Positions 45,817-57,796 of a DNA stretch of 64,000 bases are shown piece by piece. The stretch is taken from contig NZ_JACZFS010000009.1 of assembly GCF_014904795.1 (NCBI RefSeq), positions 297,857-361,856 of the forward strand. The letters run 5' to 3'. Both the position numbers and the translations under genes were made by a program. Origin of the DNA: Nisaea nitritireducens. Its GTDB lineage: Bacteria; Pseudomonadota; Alphaproteobacteria; Thalassobaculales; Thalassobaculaceae. The notes under the pieces were generated by a model that searched no databases, was not told the DNA's origin, and saw only the letters and a program-made list of their open reading frames with translations. Position 1 is the stretch's first letter; each line of letters opens with the position of its first letter.

Positions 45817-46449
45817 ATGGCAGCACCGACACAAATGCAGAGAGAGCTGGCGGACTATCTGTCAGGCCAGCTCGATACCGAGCTTGTCGAGATCGGTTTC
45901 GTGCTCGATGAACTCGTGATCCGCACCCACCCGCAATACATCCTGAAGGTGCTTACTTTCCTGCGGGATGATTCGCAGTGCCAGTTCCGGTGCCTCGTCG
46001 ACCTTTGCGGGACAGATTTTCCGGAGCGCGAGCAGCGATTCGACGTCGTTTACAATCTTCTGAGCGTGCAGCAGAACAACCGGATACGGGTCAAGGTCGC
46101 GACCGATGAAGCGACACCCGTTCCGTCTTCTACCGGCGTGTTCCCGTCCGCGGGCTGGTTCGAGCGTGAGGCTTGGGACATGTACGGCGTGTTCTTCTCC
46201 GATCACCCTGACTTGCGCCGCTTGCTGACGGACTACGGATTCGAAGGTCATCCGCTGCGCAAGGATTTCCCGCTCACTGGGCATGTTGAAGTGCGCTATG
46301 ACGACGAGCAGAAGCGGGTGGTCTACGAGCCGGTGAAGCTGGTTCAGGATTTCCGCAGCTTCGATTTCCTCAGTCCATGGGAGGGCGCCCGTTCGCTCCT
46401 GCCGGGCGACGAAAAAGCGGAAGATCAGGCCGAAGAGGGAGCTTCCTGA
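45817..46449 (+). CDS. nuoC: NADH-quinone oxidoreductase subunit C
   Basis: A 210-residue peripheral-arm subunit (30-kDa family). Signatures: [26 protein letters not shown] region and [42 protein letters not shown]. It is not fused with nuoD, unlike in enteric bacteria. Its stop overlaps the nuoD ATG (TGATG), so the two are coupled. Confidence 0.96.
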   Translation: MAAPTQMQRELADYLSGQLDTELVEIGFVLDELVIRTHPQYILKVLTFLRDDSQCQFRCLVDLCGTDFPEREQRFDVVYNLLSVQQNNRIRVKVATDEATPVPSSTGVFPSAGWFEREAWDMYGVFFSDHPDLRRLLTDYGFEGHPLRKDFPLTGHVEVRYDDEQKRVVYEPVKLVQDFRSFDFLSPWEGARSLLPGDEKAEDQAEEGAS

Positions 46450-47627
46450 TGGCTGAAGCGCAAATCAAGCCGCTTACGCTGAATTTCGGCCCGCAGCACC
46501 CTGCTGCGCACGGTGTGCTGCGCCTGGTGCTGGAAATGGATGGCGAGATCGTCGAGCGTGCCGATCCGCATATCGGCCTGCTGCATCGCGGCACCGAGAA
46601 GCTGATAGAGTACAAGACCTACCTGCAGGCGGTTCCTTATTTTGACCGGCTCGATTATGTCGCGCCGATGTCCCAGGAACATGCCTATGCGTTGGCTGTC
46701 GAGAAGCTGCTGGGCATCGAGGTGCCGAAGCGCGGGCAGTATATTCGGGTGCTCTATGCCGAAATCTCGCGCATCCTGAATCACCTGTTGAACATTACGA
46801 CCTTTGCCATCGACGTCGGCGCCATGACGCCACTGCTTTGGGGCTTCGAAGAGCGCGAGAAGCTCATGGAGTTCTACGAGCGGGCCTGCGGCGCGCGTCT
46901 CCATGCGGCTTATTTCCGCCCGGGCGGCGTCGCCATGGATATCCCGGCCGGCCTGCTGGACGACATCATGGCCTGGACCGAGACTTTCCCGGCCCTGATG
47001 GACGATATCGAAAGCCTGCTGACGGAGAACCGTATCTTCAAGCAGCGTACGGTCGATATCGGCATTGTATCGGCTGAGGAAGCGCAGGCGCTGGGCTTCA
47101 GCGGTCCCTGCATTCGGGCTTCTGGACTGCCGTGGGATCTGCGCAAGTCGCAACCCTATGACGTATATAACGAGCTTGACTTCGATATTCCGATCGGCAA
47201 GACCGGCGACTGCTACGCGCGCTATCTGGTGCGTATCAGGGAAGTCCGGGAGAGCCTGAAGCTCATCCGGCAGTGCGTCGAGAAGATGCCTGACGGTCCG
47301 GTCAAAACCGAAGACCGGAAAGTCGCTCCGCCGAGCCGTGGCGAAATGAAGCATTCGATGGAAGCACTCATCCATCACTTCAAGCTTTATACCGAGGGCT
47401 ATCACGTTCCGGCTGGAGAGACCTATACGGCCGTCGAAGCGCCGAAAGGCGAGTTCGGTGTCTTCCTGGTCTCCGACGGCTCCAACAAACCTTATCGCTG
47501 CAAAATCCGGGCTCCCGGGTTTTCGTTCCTGTCCGCCATGGACTTCTTGTCCAAGGGCCACATGCTGGCCGATACGGTCGCCATCATTGGCTCGCTTGAT
47601 ATTGTGTTCGGGGAGATTGACCGGTGA
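46449..47627 (+). CDS. nuoD: NADH-quinone oxidoreductase subunit D
   Basis: A 392-residue 49-kDa-family subunit that with NuoB forms the quinone pocket. Motifs: [54 protein letters not shown] and the hydrogenase-like end [31 protein letters not shown]. It starts on the last base of nuoC and ends overlapping nuoE by four bases (GTGA). Confidence 0.96.
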   Translation: MAEAQIKPLTLNFGPQHPAAHGVLRLVLEMDGEIVERADPHIGLLHRGTEKLIEYKTYLQAVPYFDRLDYVAPMSQEHAYALAVEKLLGIEVPKRGQYIRVLYAEISRILNHLLNITTFAIDVGAMTPLLWGFEEREKLMEFYERACGARLHAAYFRPGGVAMDIPAGLLDDIMAWTETFPALMDDIESLLTENRIFKQRTVDIGIVSAEEAQALGFSGPCIRASGLPWDLRKSQPYDVYNELDFDIPIGKTGDCYARYLVRIREVRESLKLIRQCVEKMPDGPVKTEDRKVAPPSRGEMKHSMEALIHHFKLYTEGYHVPAGETYTAVEAPKGEFGVFLVSDGSNKPYRCKIRAPGFSFLSAMDFLSKGHMLADTVAIIGSLDIVFGEIDR

Positions 47628-48286
47628 GCGGTATCGACATCGCCGAGAACCAGCCCGAGAGCTTTGCCTTCACGCCAGAGAATATGGCCAAGGCGGATGC
47701 GATCATTGCCAAATACCCGGAAGGCCGTCAGGCCAGCGCGGTGATGCCGTTGCTCGACCTGGCCCAGCGCCAGCACGACAACTGGATACCGCTGGCCGCG
47801 ATCGACGTGATCTCCGAAAAGCTCAATATGCCGCGGATCCGCGTTCTGGAAGTCGCGACCTTCTACACGATGTACAACCTGAAGCCGGTCGGGAAATACT
47901 TCCTGCAGGCCTGCACCACGACGCCATGCTGGCTGCGTGGTTCCGATCAGGTCATGAAGTGCATCAAGGACAAGCTCGGTCTCGACAATCACCAGACCAG
48001 CGAAGACGGCATGTTCACCCTGCTTGAGGTCGAATGCCTCGGCGCCTGCGCAAATGCGCCGATTCTGCAGGTGAATGATGACTTCTATGAAGACGCCAAT
48101 TACGAGAACACAGCGAAGTTGCTGGATGCCCTGAAGAAGGGCGAGGTGCCGCCTGTGGGTTCACTCTCCGGACGAAATGTTTCCGAGCCGGAGAAGGGCG
48201 CGCAGACCCTGCTGTCCTACAAGGACAACGAGGCCGCGCGCTCCTACGACGCCAAAATCAGCGCCGGCGAAACGGGAGAGAAGTGA
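47624..48286 (+). CDS. nuoE: NADH-quinone oxidoreductase subunit E
   Basis: A 220-residue 24-kDa-family subunit carrying [2Fe-2S] cluster N1a, with ligands in [11 protein letters not shown] and [19 protein letters not shown]. Relative to the classic 160-residue form it has a C-terminal extension rich in charged residues ([19 protein letters not shown]). GTG start overlapping the nuoD stop. Confidence 0.95.
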   Translation: MSGIDIAENQPESFAFTPENMAKADAIIAKYPEGRQASAVMPLLDLAQRQHDNWIPLAAIDVISEKLNMPRIRVLEVATFYTMYNLKPVGKYFLQACTTTPCWLRGSDQVMKCIKDKLGLDNHQTSEDGMFTLLEVECLGACANAPILQVNDDFYEDANYENTAKLLDALKKGEVPPVGSLSGRNVSEPEKGAQTLLSYKDNEAARSYDAKISAGETGEK

Positions 48287-49590
48287 TGTTGAGGGACGAG
48301 GACCGCATCTTCACAAACCTCTACGGCTGGTTCGATTGGGGTCTCGAAGGCGCCCGCAAACGCGGCGACTGGAGCACCACGAAACAGATCCTTACCCGCA
48401 GCCCGGAAGACATCGTTGAAGATGTGAAGAATTCCGGACTGCGCGGCCGCGGCGGTGCGGGTTTCCCGACCGGCGTGAAATGGTCTTTCATGCCGAAAGA
48501 GGTGAAGGACAAACCGCATTATCTCGTGGTCAACGCGGACGAGTCCGAGCCGGGCACTTGCAAGGACCGGGAAATCATCCGGAACGATCCGCACAAGCTG
48601 GTCGAAGGCTGCCTGATCGGCGGTTATGCGATGCGGGCGACTGCGGCTTTCATCTATATCCGGGGCGAGTTCTACAATGAGGCGATGCGCCTCCAGGCGG
48701 CGATCGACCAGGCTTACGAGGCCGGGCTGATCGGTAAGAACGCCTGTGGTTCCGGCTACGATTTCGACGTCATCCTGCATCGCGGTGCCGGCGCCTATAT
48801 CTGTGGCGAGGAAACGGCTCTGCTGGAAAGTCTGGAAGGCAAGAAGGGCCAACCGCGCCTGAAGCCTCCGTTCCCGGCTGGTGTGGGTCTTTATGGCTCT
48901 CCGACGACCGTCAACAATGTCGAGAGCATTGCTGTCGTACCGGAAATTCTGCGACGTGGACCCCAGTGGTTCGCCGACCTCGGCACACCGAAAAACTCCG
49001 GCACCAAGCTCTTCTGCATTTCCGGACATGTCGAACAGCCGTGCAATGTCGAGGAAGAGATGGGCATTCCGCTCAAGGAACTTCTCGAGAAGCATTGTGG
49101 CGGCGTGATCGGCGGCTGGGACAATCTTTTGGCTGTCATCCCGGGCGGGTCATCCGTGCCGATGATGCCGAAATCGGTTTGCGACGACGTGATCATGGAT
49201 TTCGACACCCTGCGCGGTGTTGGCTCCGGCCTCGGTACTGCCGCGGTTATCGTCATGAACAAGCAGACCGATATCGTCCGCGCCATCGCGCGTCTCTCCT
49301 ACTTCTACAAGCATGAGAGCTGCGGCCAGTGCACGCCGTGCCGTGAAGGCACCGGCTGGATGTATCGGGTCATGGACCGGCTGGTCCGGGGCGAGGCTGA
49401 GGTCGAGGAAATCGACGCGCTTTATGAAGTTACCAAGCAGATCGAAGGTCATACGATCTGCGCGCTGGGCGATGCTGCGGCGTGGCCGATCCAGGGTCTT
49501 CTCCGGCATTTCCGGCCGGAAGTAGAGCGCCGGATTGCGGCCCGGAAGGCTGGCGAGCCGGTAATACCGGTAATGGAGGCTGCGGAATGA
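48286..49590 (+). CDS. nuoF: NADH-quinone oxidoreductase subunit F
   Basis: A 434-residue 51-kDa-family subunit, the NADH-oxidising flavoprotein. FMN/NAD site: [20 protein letters not shown] and [15 protein letters not shown]; cluster N3 ligands: [16 protein letters not shown] and [16 protein letters not shown] at 48286 has GGAG seven bases upstream and overlaps the nuoE stop by one base; GTG at 48283 is closer than usual to the ribosome site. Confidence 0.96.
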   Translation: MLRDEDRIFTNLYGWFDWGLEGARKRGDWSTTKQILTRSPEDIVEDVKNSGLRGRGGAGFPTGVKWSFMPKEVKDKPHYLVVNADESEPGTCKDREIIRNDPHKLVEGCLIGGYAMRATAAFIYIRGEFYNEAMRLQAAIDQAYEAGLIGKNACGSGYDFDVILHRGAGAYICGEETALLESLEGKKGQPRLKPPFPAGVGLYGSPTTVNNVESIAVVPEILRRGPQWFADLGTPKNSGTKLFCISGHVEQPCNVEEEMGIPLKELLEKHCGGVIGGWDNLLAVIPGGSSVPMMPKSVCDDVIMDFDTLRGVGSGLGTAAVIVMNKQTDIVRAIARLSYFYKHESCGQCTPCREGTGWMYRVMDRLVRGEAEVEEIDALYEVTKQIEGHTICALGDAAAWPIQGLLRHFRPEVERRIAARKAGEPVIPVMEAAE

Positions 49591-49626
49591 TGCGCCCGAC
49601 GGGAACGTGCTTGCGGGGAGATCGCA

Positions 49627-51723
49627 ATGCCTAAATTGACGATCAACGGGGTCGAGGTCGAGGTTCCGGCTGGCGCCTCCGTGTTGCAGGCCTGTGAAGA
49701 AGCTGGCGCCGAGGTTCCGCGCTTCTGTTATCACGAGCGGCTGTCGATTGCCGGTAACTGCCGCATGTGCCTCGTGGAGATGGAGCGCTCGCCGAAGCCG
49801 GTTGCCTCCTGCGCGATGCCTGCCGGCGACGGTATGGTGATCCGCACCGATAGCGAACTGGTGAAGAAGGCGCGGGAAGGGGTGATGGAGTTTCTCCTGA
49901 TCAACCACCCGCTGGATTGCCCGATCTGCGATCAGGGCGGCGAATGCGACCTGCAGGACCAGGCTATGGCCTTCGGTCATCATTCCAGCCGCTATGACGA
50001 GAACAAGCGCGCGGTCGAAGACAAGTATATGGGCCCGCTGGTCAACACGATCATGACCCGCTGCATCCATTGCACCCGCTGCGTCCGGTTCTCGACCGAA
50101 GTCGCTGGCGTTACCGATATGGGCCTGCTCGGCCGCGGAGAGAATGCCGAGATCACGACCTATCTGGAAAAGGCGCTCGACAGCGAGCTGTCGGCCAATG
50201 TGATCGACCTGTGCCCTGTCGGCGCGCTGACCTCCAAGCCCTACGCCTTCGTGGCGCGCCCGTGGGAGCTGCGCAAGACCGAAACCATCGATGTGATGGA
50301 TGCGGTCGGCTCCAACATCCGGGTCGATGCCCGCGGCTCCGAAGTGCTGCGAGTCCTGCCGCGTCTGCATGAAGAGGTCAACGAAGAGTGGATCTCCGAC
50401 AAGACGCGTTATGCCTGTGACGGCCTGAAGCGCCAGCGGCTGGACCGGCCGTATCTGCGCAAGGACGGCAAGCTGCAGCCCGTGTCCTGGGATGACGCTT
50501 TCGCCGCCATCGCGGCCAAGATGAAGGGGCTTAAGGGTGCCGAAATCGCCGCCATTGCGGGCGATACGGTCGATGTCGAATCAATGTTTGCCCTGAAGGG
50601 GCTGATGACCGCTCTCGGCTCGCCGAACCTGGATTGCCGCCAGGACGGTGCCAAGCTCGATGCGACAACCCGGGCCGGTTACCTCTTCAACAGCACGATT
50701 GCCGGGATCGAAGAAGCTGACGCCATTCTGATCGTCGGCGCAAACCCGCGCTGGGATGCTGCCGTTCTGAACGCCCGTATCCGCAAGCGCTGGCTTGAGG
50801 GCGGCCTCAAGGTTGGTCTTATCGGTGCGCCGGTCGACCTGACCTACAAATACGATCATCTGGGCGCCGGTGCGCAGACCCTGACCGAAGTGGCGGACGG
50901 CAAGAACGCTTTTGCTTCCGTACTGAAGGACGCCAAGAAGCCGATGATCATCCTCGGCATGGGCGCCCTGACCCGCGAAGACGGGGCGGCGGTTCTGGCG
51001 ACCGCACGGAAGATCGCGGAAAGCACCGGAATGCTCGTGCCGGCCTCGAAGGACGAGGAAGGCAACGAAGTTCCGGCGTGGAACGGTTTCAGTGTCCTGC
51101 ATACGGCGGCCTCCCGCGTTGGTGGCCTCGATCTCGGCTTCCTGCCGGGCAAGGGCGGCGCCGATGTTGCCGGCATGCTCGAGGGCGCCTCCAAGGGCGC
51201 GATCAAGGCGGTCTACCTGCTGGGCGCCGATGAGATCGATACCCAGCGGCTGGGCGATGCCTTCGTGATCTATCAGGGCCACCACGGCGATCGCGGCGCA
51301 CACCGTGCCGACGTCATTCTCCCGGGTGCTGCCTATACCGAAAAAGACGGCCTCTACGTTAATACAGAGGGCCGGGTGCAGATGGGCCTTCGGGCCAGCT
51401 TCCCGCCAGGTGAGGCGCGTGAGGACTGGGCCATTGTCCGCGCGCTGTCGGCGCATCTTGGCGATGCGCTGCCGTATGACAGCCTTGAACAGCTCCGGGC
51501 CGCTCTGCGGAAGTCGAACGAGATCTTCACCGAGATCGATATCGCACCGGAGGCTGCCTGGGGGCCGTTCGGCGCCGAAGGAGCTATGTCCGAGACCGGT
51601 TTCGGAACCACGGTCGAGAATTTCTACATGACCGACCCGATCAGCCGGGCCTCTCAGACGATGGCCGAATGCACGGAAGTCTTTGTCCTGCCCAAGCAGG
51701 ACAAGACCGGGACCGAGGGGTGA
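49627..51723 (+). CDS. nuoG: NADH-quinone oxidoreductase subunit G
   Basis: A 698-residue 75-kDa-family subunit with three cluster-binding blocks in its N-terminus: FCYHERLSIAGNCRMC (2Fe-2S), NHPLDCPICDQGGECDLQD and RCIHCTRCVRF (4Fe-4S), with a His ligand region HHSSRYDENKR. The C-terminal part is a molybdopterin-oxidoreductase-like fold that no longer binds Mo. It passes electrons from NuoF to NuoI. Confidence 0.96.
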   Translation: MPKLTINGVEVEVPAGASVLQACEEAGAEVPRFCYHERLSIAGNCRMCLVEMERSPKPVASCAMPAGDGMVIRTDSELVKKAREGVMEFLLINHPLDCPICDQGGECDLQDQAMAFGHHSSRYDENKRAVEDKYMGPLVNTIMTRCIHCTRCVRFSTEVAGVTDMGLLGRGENAEITTYLEKALDSELSANVIDLCPVGALTSKPYAFVARPWELRKTETIDVMDAVGSNIRVDARGSEVLRVLPRLHEEVNEEWISDKTRYACDGLKRQRLDRPYLRKDGKLQPVSWDDAFAAIAAKMKGLKGAEIAAIAGDTVDVESMFALKGLMTALGSPNLDCRQDGAKLDATTRAGYLFNSTIAGIEEADAILIVGANPRWDAAVLNARIRKRWLEGGLKVGLIGAPVDLTYKYDHLGAGAQTLTEVADGKNAFASVLKDAKKPMIILGMGALTREDGAAVLATARKIAESTGMLVPASKDEEGNEVPAWNGFSVLHTAASRVGGLDLGFLPGKGGADVAGMLEGASKGAIKAVYLLGADEIDTQRLGDAFVIYQGHHGDRGAHRADVILPGAAYTEKDGLYVNTEGRVQMGLRASFPPGEAREDWAIVRALSAHLGDALPYDSLEQLRAALRKSNEIFTEIDIAPEAAWGPFGAEGAMSETGFGTTVENFYMTDPISRASQTMAECTEVFVLPKQDKTGTEG

Positions 51724-51731
51724 GGAGTTAA

Positions 51732-52760
51732 GTGGGTATGGATGCGATCCTCGAAACCTACGTGATCCCGACAGCGATCATTCTGGCGCAGATCCTCGCC
51801 ATTGTGGTGCCGTTGCTGGTGGCCGTCGCGTATCTCACCTATTTCGAACGCAAGGTGATCGGCGCCATGCAGATGCGGAAGGGGCCGAATGTCGTCGGTC
51901 CGTTCGGTCTGCTGCAGCCGCTCGCCGACGGTGTGAAGCTGTTCGCCAAGGAAACCATCCTGCCGGCGGGCGCGAACAAGATCATGTTCGCCATGGCGCC
52001 GATGCTGACCTTCATCCTGGCCATGATCGCCTGGGCGGTGATTCCGTTCGATGCGGGAATGGTGCTGTCGGACATCAATGTCGGCGTGCTGTATCTCTTC
52101 GCGATTTCCTCGCTTGGGGTCTATGGCGTGATCATGGCTGGCTGGGCGTCGAACTCGAAATACGCCTTCCTCGGTGCGCTTCGGTCTGCGGCGCAGATGG
52201 TATCTTACGAAGTCTCCATCGGCTTCGTGATGATCACCGTTCTCCTTTGTGTCGGCTCGCTGAACCTCAGCGCCATTGTCGAGGCGCAGAGAACGGTCTG
52301 GTTCGCCATTCCGCTGCTGCCGATGTTCGTGATTTTCTTCGTCTCGGCGCTGGCCGAAACGAACCGGGCGCCGTTCGACCTTCCCGAAGGGGAGTCGGAG
52401 CTGGTTGCGGGCTATTTCGTCGAGTATTCCTCGATGACCTTCGCCCTGTTCTTCCTCGGTGAATACGCAAACATGATCCTGATGAGCGCGATCACCGTGA
52501 TCCTGTTCATGGGTGGCTGGCTGCCGCTGTTCGATATCGCACCGTTCAACTGGATACCGGGGCCGATCTGGTTCTTCGCCAAGATCGCCTTTGTGCTGTT
52601 CTTCTTCCTCTGGGTCCGGGCGACGTTCCCGCGCTACCGCTACGATCAGCTGATGCGGCTGGGCTGGAAAGTGTTCCTGCCGTTCTCGCTGCTCTGGGTT
52701 GTGCTGACCGCGGGTGTGCTGGTGGCGTTCGACTGGGTTCCCGCGCCGGTGCTGGGATGA
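51732..52760 (+). CDS. nuoH: NADH-quinone oxidoreductase subunit H
   Basis: A 342-residue membrane subunit (eight helices) that closes the quinone channel. Motifs: [58 protein letters not shown] and [20 protein letters not shown] at 51732 with GAGGAG upstream is preferred; ATG at 51738 is the alternative. A 14-codon ORF fills the gap to nuoI. Confidence 0.96.
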   Translation: MGMDAILETYVIPTAIILAQILAIVVPLLVAVAYLTYFERKVIGAMQMRKGPNVVGPFGLLQPLADGVKLFAKETILPAGANKIMFAMAPMLTFILAMIAWAVIPFDAGMVLSDINVGVLYLFAISSLGVYGVIMAGWASNSKYAFLGALRSAAQMVSYEVSIGFVMITVLLCVGSLNLSAIVEAQRTVWFAIPLLPMFVIFFVSALAETNRAPFDLPEGESELVAGYFVEYSSMTFALFFLGEYANMILMSAITVILFMGGWLPLFDIAPFNWIPGPIWFFAKIAFVLFFFLWVRATFPRYRYDQLMRLGWKVFLPFSLLWVVLTAGVLVAFDWVPAPVLG

Positions 52761-52819
52761 GGGTGGATAGAATGATGTCAGACGCGACTGAAACGCGCAC
52801 GATGGAGAGAGGCTGAGCC

Positions 52820-53308
52820 ATGAGCACGTTGCAACAAAGCGCGCGCGGCCTGCTGCTGTGGGAATTGCTTTCGGGGATGTATCTGACCCTGAAGTATTTC
52901 TTCAAGCCGAAGGTGACGATCAACTATCCGTACGAGAAGGGGCCGATCAGCAGCCGTTTCCGTGGTGAGCATGCCTTGCGCCGTTACCCGAACGGGGAAG
53001 AGCGCTGCATTGCCTGCAAGCTGTGCGAGGCGATCTGCCCGGCACAGGCCATTACCATCGAGGCCGAGCCGCGTGACGACGGCAGCCGCCGGACGACCCG
53101 CTACGACATCGACATGACGAAGTGCATCTATTGCGGTTTCTGTCAGGAAGCCTGTCCGGTCGATGCCATCGTCGAGGGGCCGAACTTTGAATTCGCCACG
53201 GAAACCCGTGAGGAGCTGTTCTACAACAAGGACAAGCTGCTCGCGAACGGGGACCGCTGGGAGCGCGAGATCGCGCATAATCTGACCGTCGAAGCGCCGT
53301 ACCGTTAA
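52820..53308 (+). CDS. nuoI: NADH-quinone oxidoreductase subunit I
   Basis: A 162-residue ferredoxin-like subunit with two 4Fe-4S sites: [17 protein letters not shown] and [17 protein letters not shown] (clusters N6a/N6b). It connects NuoG to NuoB. AGAGAGG lies ahead of the ATG. It is followed by a 98-base gap containing a small ORF, the largest gap inside the operon. Confidence 0.96.
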   Translation: MSTLQQSARGLLLWELLSGMYLTLKYFFKPKVTINYPYEKGPISSRFRGEHALRRYPNGEERCIACKLCEAICPAQAITIEAEPRDDGSRRTTRYDIDMTKCIYCGFCQEACPVDAIVEGPNFEFATETREELFYNKDKLLANGDRWEREIAHNLTVEAPYR

Positions 53309-53332
53309 GGGCTGCTTGGGGGCGAGGGGAAC

Positions 53333-53410
53333 ATGAAGAAAGCCGATAAAATGGCTGAGATGACTCACAAATTGCCTGCCGGACTTCCGGCGGAGCGGGG
53401 GCGCGGATGA
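53333..53410 (+). CDS. Small 25-codon ORF coupled to nuoJ
   Basis: ATG at 53333 follows a GAGGGGA ribosome-site-like stretch and opens 25 codons beginning MKKADKMAEMTHK, ending in TGA at 53408-53410, which overlaps the nuoJ ATG (ATGA). The product would be small and basic with no membrane helix. It may be a real microprotein or a leader whose translation carries ribosomes across the gap into nuoJ, whose own ribosome site is weakly placed. Coding status unproven. Confidence 0.4.
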   Translation: MKKADKMAEMTHKLPAGLPAERGRG

Positions 53411-54012
53411 TCCAGGCACTCATATTCTATGTCTTTGCCGCGATCACCATTGCCTCGGGCGTCATGGTGGTCTCGTCGCGGAACCCGGTTCACTCGGTTC
53501 TGTTCCTGATCCTGGCTTTCTTCAACGCAGCGGGCCTGTTCGTGCTGATCGGCGCCGAGTTCATCGCTATGATCCTGGTGGTGGTCTATGTCGGTGCGGT
53601 TGCGGTGCTGTTCCTGTTTGTCGTCATGATGCTCGACATCAATTTCGTCGAGCTGCGGCAGGGCTTCATGAAGTATCTGCCGATCGGCCTGCTGATCGGG
53701 GTGGTGATCTTCGCCGAACTGTTCTTCGTGGTGACCAGCTGGGTGATCGCGCCTGATCTGATCACGGCGGCACCGGCGCCCGACCCGAACGCTGTGACCA
53801 ATACCCATGCGCTCGGAGCGCTGCTCTACACCCGCTATGTCTATCTCTTCCAGTCGGCCGGACTGATCCTGCTGATCGCGATGATCGGCGCCATTGTGCT
53901 GACCCTGCGGAGCCGCGAGGGCGTCAAGCGCCAGCGGATTTCGGAGCAGCTCTCGCGGACCCCGGACGAGACCGTCGAAGTCGTCAAAGTACAGCGTGGG
54001 GAAGGGGTCTGA
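53407..54012 (+). CDS. nuoJ: NADH-quinone oxidoreductase subunit J
   Basis: A 201-residue five-helix membrane subunit (ND6 family): [70 protein letters not shown], including the pi-bulge helix of the proton path. The C-terminus is charged and cytoplasmic. Overlaps the preceding small ORF; nuoK starts two bases after its stop. Confidence 0.95.
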   Translation: MIQALIFYVFAAITIASGVMVVSSRNPVHSVLFLILAFFNAAGLFVLIGAEFIAMILVVVYVGAVAVLFLFVVMMLDINFVELRQGFMKYLPIGLLIGVVIFAELFFVVTSWVIAPDLITAAPAPDPNAVTNTHALGALLYTRYVYLFQSAGLILLIAMIGAIVLTLRSREGVKRQRISEQLSRTPDETVEVVKVQRGEGV

Positions 54013-54014
54013 TC

Positions 54015-54326
54015 ATGTTGGAAATCGGCCTGGCGCACTATCTGACGGTCGCCGCCGTCCTCTTCACTCTCGGAATGTTCGGGATTTTCCTGAACCGGAA
54101 GAACGTGATCATCATCATGATGTCGATCGAGCTGATGCTGCTCGCGGTGAACATCAATCTGGTGACCTTCTCCGTCTTCCTGAACGATCTTGTCGGACAG
54201 ATCTTCGCACTCTTCGTGCTGACGGTCGCCGCGGCGGAGGCCGCCATCGGCCTCGCCATCCTCGTGGTGTATTTCCGTAATCGCGGAAGCATCGCTGTCG
54301 AAGACATCAACCTGATGAAAGGGTAA
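54015..54326 (+). CDS. nuoK: NADH-quinone oxidoreductase subunit K
   Basis: A 103-residue three-helix subunit (ND4L family) with buried glutamates of the E-channel in [16 protein letters not shown] and [19 protein letters not shown]. Spacing to neighbours is 2 and 6 bases. Confidence 0.96.
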   Translation: MLEIGLAHYLTVAAVLFTLGMFGIFLNRKNVIIIMMSIELMLLAVNINLVTFSVFLNDLVGQIFALFVLTVAAAEAAIGLAILVVYFRNRGSIAVEDINLMKG

Positions 54327-54332
54327 GGCCGG

Positions 54333-56264
54333 ATGTACGCCGCAATCGTCTTCCTGCCGCTGCTCGGCAGTCTCATCGCGGGCTTCGGAAACCGTGCCAT
54401 CGGAGACCGCCCGGCGCAGCTTGTCACCTGTGCCGGCATGTTCGGTGCGCTGGCGCTCTCGATCATCGCCTTCTTCGATGTCGCGCTCGGCGGTAACCCG
54501 ATCACGATCGAGCTGTTCACCTGGATCTCTTCCGGATCGATGGAAGCCTCCTGGGCGCTGAAGTTCGATACCCTCACGGCGGTCATGCTGATCGTGGTCA
54601 CCGGCGTGTCGACCATGGTTCATGTCTATTCCATCGGATACATGAGCCACGACGCTTCCAAGCCGCGTTTCATGGCCTATCTCAGCCTTTTCACTTTCGC
54701 CATGCTGATGCTGGTGACAGCGGACAATCTGGTGCAGATGTTCTTCGGCTGGGAAGGCGTCGGTCTCGCTTCCTATCTGCTGATCGGCTTCTGGTTCCAC
54801 AAGCCGTCCGCCAACGCAGCGGCGATGAAGGCTTTTGTCGTCAACCGTGTCGGCGATTTCGGTTTCGCGCTCGGTATCTTCGGCACCTACCTGCTGTTCG
54901 ATACGGTCGTGCTGGACGATATCTTTGCCGCCGCGCCGGAAAAAGCGGGCATGACGCTCGAATTCCTCGGTATGGAATGGCACGCGCTGACCATCCTTTG
55001 CATGTTGCTGTTCATCGGCGCCATGGGCAAGTCGGCCCAGCTCGGCCTGCACACCTGGCTGCCGGACGCCATGGAAGGCCCTACCCCGGTCTCAGCGCTC
55101 ATTCACGCGGCGACCATGGTCACGGCCGGTGTTTTCATGGTCGCGCGTCTGTCACCGATGATGGAATTCTCGCCCGACACGCTGATGGTGATCACTATAG
55201 TTGGCGCGACGACCGCTTTCTTCGCGGCGACCGTCGGTCTCTGCCAGAACGATATCAAGCGGGTTATCGCCTATTCGACCTGTAGCCAGCTCGGTTACAT
55301 GTTCTTCGCTTGCGGTGTGTCGGCGTATTCAGCCGCCATCTTCCACCTGATGACGCACGCCTTCTTCAAGGCGCTGCTGTTCCTCGGTGCCGGCTCGGTG
55401 ATCCACGCCATGTCGGACGAGCAGGACATGCGCAACATGGGCGGCACCTGGAAGCACATCAAACTCACCTACATCATGATGTGGATTGGCAGCTGGGCTC
55501 TGGTCGGCTTGCCGCCGTTCTCCGGCTTCTTCTCCAAGGATCTGATCATTGAAGTGGCCTATGCCCGGCACACCGGCGTTGGCGATTATGCCTTCTGGCT
55601 TGGTGTCGGCGCGGCCTTCATGACCGCTTTCTACAGCTGGCGCCTGCTGATCATGACCTTCCACGGCACGCCGCGCGCGAGCAAGGAAGTCATGAGCCAT
55701 ATTCATGAATCACCGCCGGTCATGACCGTACCGCTGATCGTTCTCGCCATCGGTGCGGTGTTCGCCGGTTGGCTCGGATACCAGTATTTCGGCGGCGACC
55801 TCCGCGATCAGTTCTGGGGTGCGGCGATCTTTGTCGCCGAAGGCAACGATACGATCGAGGGTGCCCATCATGTGCCGACTTGGGTGAAGCTGCTGCCGAT
55901 CGTCGTCACGGTCGCCGGTATCGGGCTTGCCTATGTGATGTACATGTTCCTGCCTGGTTTGCCGGCGAAGGTCGCCTCGACCTTCCGGCCGATCTACCTG
56001 TTCCTGCTGAACAAATGGTATTTCGACGAGCTGTACGATTACATCTTCATCCGCCCTGCGATGAAACTCGGCCGCCTGTTCTGGAAGAGCGGCGATGGAG
56101 CAATCATCGATGGCTTCGGTCCGGATGGCGTGAGTTTGCTGACGAAACTTGCGGCGGTCCGTACCGGTAAGATGCAGTCCGGATATGTCTACCATTATGC
56201 CTTTGCGATGATGATCGGCGTAGTTGCGATCATCTCCTGGTACATGCTGATGAGCGGGAAGTAA
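54333..56264 (+). CDS. nuoL: NADH-quinone oxidoreductase subunit L
   Basis: A 643-residue antiporter-like subunit (ND5 family), the distal proton pump. Core motifs: [18 protein letters not shown] (key Glu), [38 protein letters not shown] and [18 protein letters not shown]. The long C-terminal part includes the lateral helix region ([30 protein letters not shown]). Confidence 0.97.
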   Translation: MYAAIVFLPLLGSLIAGFGNRAIGDRPAQLVTCAGMFGALALSIIAFFDVALGGNPITIELFTWISSGSMEASWALKFDTLTAVMLIVVTGVSTMVHVYSIGYMSHDASKPRFMAYLSLFTFAMLMLVTADNLVQMFFGWEGVGLASYLLIGFWFHKPSANAAAMKAFVVNRVGDFGFALGIFGTYLLFDTVVLDDIFAAAPEKAGMTLEFLGMEWHALTILCMLLFIGAMGKSAQLGLHTWLPDAMEGPTPVSALIHAATMVTAGVFMVARLSPMMEFSPDTLMVITIVGATTAFFAATVGLCQNDIKRVIAYSTCSQLGYMFFACGVSAYSAAIFHLMTHAFFKALLFLGAGSVIHAMSDEQDMRNMGGTWKHIKLTYIMMWIGSWALVGLPPFSGFFSKDLIIEVAYARHTGVGDYAFWLGVGAAFMTAFYSWRLLIMTFHGTPRASKEVMSHIHESPPVMTVPLIVLAIGAVFAGWLGYQYFGGDLRDQFWGAAIFVAEGNDTIEGAHHVPTWVKLLPIVVTVAGIGLAYVMYMFLPGLPAKVASTFRPIYLFLLNKWYFDELYDYIFIRPAMKLGRLFWKSGDGAIIDGFGPDGVSLLTKLAAVRTGKMQSGYVYHYAFAMMIGVVAIISWYMLMSGK

Positions 56265-56268
56265 GACC

Positions 56269-57780
56269 ATGAGCGATTGGCCTCTCCTCTCTCTGGTAAC
56301 CTTCCTGCCGTTGGCGGGCGCTCTCTTCATCGCGCTGACCCGTGGTGAGGAGGAACAGGTTGCCAAGAATGCCCGCTATGTGGCGCTCTGGACCTCTTTG
56401 ATCACCTTCGTGGTCTCGCTGCTGATCTGGGCCGGGTTCGATCCGACCACGGCTGACTTCCAGTTCGTCGAGAAGCGCGACTGGCTGCCGGACTGGGGTA
56501 TCGGCTATCACATGGGTGTCGACGGCATCTCAATGTGGTTCGTGCTGCTGTCCACGCTGCTGACACCAATCTGCATCCTCTCCAGCTGGGAAGCGGTGCA
56601 GAAGCGGGTGAAGGAATACATGATCGCCTTCCTGGTCCTCGAGACCCTGATGGTCGGCATGTTCTGCGCTCTGGATATCCTCGTCTTCTATATCTTCTTC
56701 GAAGGCGTGCTGATCCCGATGTTCCTGATCATCGGCGTCTGGGGCGGTGCCCGCCGCGTCTATGCGGCGTTCAAGTTCTTCCTCTACACGCTGCTCGGCT
56801 CCGTGCTGATGCTGATCGCTATCCTGACCATGTACCTCCAGGCGGGAACGACGGATATTCCGGCCCTGATGGCCGCCGGGTTCTCGACGGAACTGCAGAC
56901 CTGGCTCTGGCTTGCCTTCTTCGCGTCCTTCGCGGTGAAGGTGCCGATGTGGCCAGTCCACACCTGGCTGCCGGATGCGCACGTTGAGGCGCCAACCGCG
57001 GGCTCCGTGATCCTGGCCGGTGTGCTGCTGAAGATGGGCGGCTACGGATTCCTCCGTTTCTCCATTCCGATGTTCCCGGAAGCGACCGAATATTTCGCGC
57101 CGCTGGTCTTCGCGCTCAGCATCGTGGCGGTGATCTACACCTCGCTCGTCGCTCTGGTGCAGGAAGACATGAAGAAGCTGATCGCATACTCGTCGATCGC
57201 GCATATGGGCTTCGTCACCATCGGCATGTTCACTCTGAACACCCAGGGCGTCGAAGGCTCGATCTTCCAGATGCTGAGCCACGGTGTCGTTTCCGGCGCG
57301 CTCTTCCTTTGCGTCGGTGTGGTCTATGACCGGATGCATACCCGTGAGATTTCGGCCTATGGCGGCCTGGTCGAGCGTATGCCGCGTTATGCGCTGGTCT
57401 TCATGATCTTTACCATGGCGTCCGTCGGTCTTCCTGCAACCGCAGGCTTCGTCGGTGAATTCCTGATCCTGATGGGCGCTTTCGAAGAGAGCACCTGGCT
57501 CGCGGCCTTTGCCGCAACAGGCTTGATCCTGGGCGCTGCCTACATGCTCTACCTCTACCGCCGGATCATCTTCGGTGTGATGGACAAGGAAGCTCTGAAG
57601 CAGATTCTCGATCTGTCGCCCCGCGAGATTGTGATCTTCGCACCGCTCATCATCCTGACCTTCTGGATGGGCATCTATCCGTCGACCTTCCTCGACATTA
57701 TGTCGGTGTCTGTCGATCATCTGATTAGCAACTACAAGGTTGCGCTCGGCGATGCCGGCGTGGCCGTGGCCGCCCGCTAG
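56269..57780 (+). CDS. nuoM: NADH-quinone oxidoreductase subunit M
   Basis: A 503-residue antiporter-like subunit (ND4 family), with [21 protein letters not shown] (key Glu), [38 protein letters not shown] and [16 protein letters not shown]. It forms the middle proton channel. Four bases separate it from nuoL. Confidence 0.97.
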   Translation: MSDWPLLSLVTFLPLAGALFIALTRGEEEQVAKNARYVALWTSLITFVVSLLIWAGFDPTTADFQFVEKRDWLPDWGIGYHMGVDGISMWFVLLSTLLTPICILSSWEAVQKRVKEYMIAFLVLETLMVGMFCALDILVFYIFFEGVLIPMFLIIGVWGGARRVYAAFKFFLYTLLGSVLMLIAILTMYLQAGTTDIPALMAAGFSTELQTWLWLAFFASFAVKVPMWPVHTWLPDAHVEAPTAGSVILAGVLLKMGGYGFLRFSIPMFPEATEYFAPLVFALSIVAVIYTSLVALVQEDMKKLIAYSSIAHMGFVTIGMFTLNTQGVEGSIFQMLSHGVVSGALFLCVGVVYDRMHTREISAYGGLVERMPRYALVFMIFTMASVGLPATAGFVGEFLILMGAFEESTWLAAFAATGLILGAAYMLYLYRRIIFGVMDKEALKQILDLSPREIVIFAPLIILTFWMGIYPSTFLDIMSVSVDHLISNYKVALGDAGVAVAAR

Positions 57781-57796
57781 GGCAGGAGTGAGACCC

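Noticed and set aside
49587..49634. 15-codon mini-ORF between nuoF and nuoG
   Set aside because: It overlaps both neighbours, has no ribosome site of its own and could easily arise by chance in a 36-base gap.
53841..55052. 403-codon minus-strand frame opposite nuoJ-nuoL
   Set aside because: Spans three nuo genes in antisense and has the charged composition expected of a reverse-complement membrane gene.
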